From UBA1388 sp964555515 (GTDB lineage: Bacteria > Patescibacteriota > Microgenomatia > UBA1400 > PJMF01), in NCBI GenBank assembly GCA_964555515.1, contig CAZKSJ010000026.1, positions 1 through 13,612 on the forward strand: a stretch of DNA of 13,612 bases, written 5' to 3'. The notes below the pieces were generated by a model that saw nothing but the letters and a program-made list of their open reading frames with translations, made no database searches and was not told where the DNA came from. The position numbers and the translations under genes were made by a program. Within the stretch, counting starts at the first letter, position 1, and each line of letters starts with the position of its first letter. Positions 12,953 through 13,612 of the stretch are shown here, piece by piece.

Positions 12953-13612
12953 CTATTTGGCGTTGTTTGGTTTGATTGCATCAAATCCACAGCCCGGTTG
13001 TAGCACCTTGGGTATTTGAATACTCCCATCCACCTGCTGATAGTTTTCAATAATCGCGGCTAACAACCTGGGTGAAGCTGCCATCGTGTTGTTGAGCGTA
13101 TACACAAATTTGGTGCCCCCCTCTTTTGCCCGGTAGCGGATATTTAATCGCCTGGCCTGAAAATCATTGAAGTAGCTAGCTGAGTGCGTTTCCCGATATT
13201 TTTGTTGGGCAGGAAACCAGGTTTCTAAATCATATTTTTTTCTCTGTCCAGCTCCCATGTCACCGGTGCACATTAACAAGACTTGGTAAGGCAGTGCCAA
13301 TTCTTGTAGTAACTGCTCGGCATAGCCAGTCATCTTTTCATGCCACTCTCTCGTCACCTCTTCATCGGCTACCGTGTAAACCACTTGTTCGACTTTATTA
13401 AATTGATGCACCCTGATGATCCCTTTGGTATCTTTGCCATAAGAACCGACTTCTCTTCTAAAGCAAGGCGAGACGCCAGCCATCTCGATTGGTAAATCTT
13501 TTTCATTCAGGACTTCGCCAGCGCGGTAGGCGGTTAGCGCAACTTCGGCGGTACCTGTGAGGTATTGATCATCTTGAGTTTTGTAATGATCTTCACTACC
13601 CCAAGGAAAGTA
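12953..13612 (-). CDS. serS: Serine--tRNA ligase, C-terminal part (partial)
   Basis: Class II synthetase that charges tRNA-Ser (and tRNA-Sec where present). The gene runs off the right edge, so the N-terminal tRNA-binding coiled coil and motif 1 are outside the window. The visible 219 residues start YFPWGSEDHYKTQDDQYL and include LTGTAEVAL, which matches the serine-binding TAE motif. Motif 2 is VSPCFRREVGSYGKDTKGI with RVHQFNKVEQ. Motif 3 is TLNNTMAASPRLLAAIIENY, where the common NGSGLAVGR is NNTMAASPR; the essential Arg is kept. The C-terminus (VDGSIQIPKVLQPGCGFDAI) is normal. The in-frame ATG at 13483 is internal and is not the start. It lies upstream of secA on the same strand. Confidence 0.96.
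   Translation of the reverse strand, partial: YFPWGSEDHYKTQDDQYLTGTAEVALTAYRAGEVLNEKDLPIEMAGVSPCFRREVGSYGKDTKGIIRVHQFNKVEQVVYTVADEEVTREWHEKMTGYAEQLLQELALPYQVLLMCTGDMGAGQRKKYDLETWFPAQQKYRETHSASYFNDFQARRLNIRYRAKEGGTKFVYTLNNTMAASPRLLAAIIENYQQVDGSIQIPKVLQPGCGFDAIKPNNAK

Overview
The window reads as a housekeeping stretch of a small bacterial genome with the standard genetic code (TGA is a real stop at the end of the DHH gene). Protein features suggest a Candidate Phyla Radiation (Patescibacteria) bacterium: short hypothetical proteins between core genes, a SHOCT mini-protein, a bS21 protein, a pyruvate kinase with an RFNTKH signature, and a SecA ending in KKCGLINAPGH. This placement is inferred from protein character and was not tested by search. 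I see no tRNA, rRNA, CRISPR array, insertion sequence or phage gene.

Layout. Positions 1-86 hold the start of a secreted or membrane protein (minus strand) that runs off the left edge. Positions 219-1571 encode an unrecognised four-helix envelope protein (minus), with its own promoter and terminator. It is divergent from a SHOCT protein (1701-1964, plus), which converges on a small hypothetical gene (1967-2332, minus). YtxH-like protein and pyruvate kinase form a minus-strand pair (2435-4198). A coiled-coil hypothetical (4334-4897, plus) is divergent from pyk. Next come rpsU (5037-5294), and a HIT protein and DHH phosphoesterase pair (5526-6784) overlapping by ATGA. Then there is a 402-base gap with a structured RNA candidate, proS and prs (7187-9792), secA (9873-12869), and the C-terminal half of serS (12953 to the right edge). 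Everything from rpsU to the right edge is on the minus strand.

How the genes relate. The core genes serve translation (SerRS, ProRS, bS21), protein export (SecA), glycolysis (pyruvate kinase) and nucleotide metabolism (PRPP synthetase, HIT, DHH). They look like ordinary neighbours and not one pathway.

Most interesting signals: (a) a 402-base intergenic region with a long terminator-like hairpin whose 5' arm can pair with either of two partners; (b) several genes with no Shine-Dalgarno but a -10 box just upstream of the ATG, which suggests leaderless mRNAs, next to genes with strong Shine-Dalgarno sites; (c) two promoters whose -10 boxes overlap 13-base palindromes with the same TAC-W-GTA core; (d) a degenerate hexanucleotide repeat in frame after the HIT stop codon; (e) unusual residues at key positions in pyruvate kinase, PRPP synthetase and SecA. 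I found no convincing new defence or mobile system.
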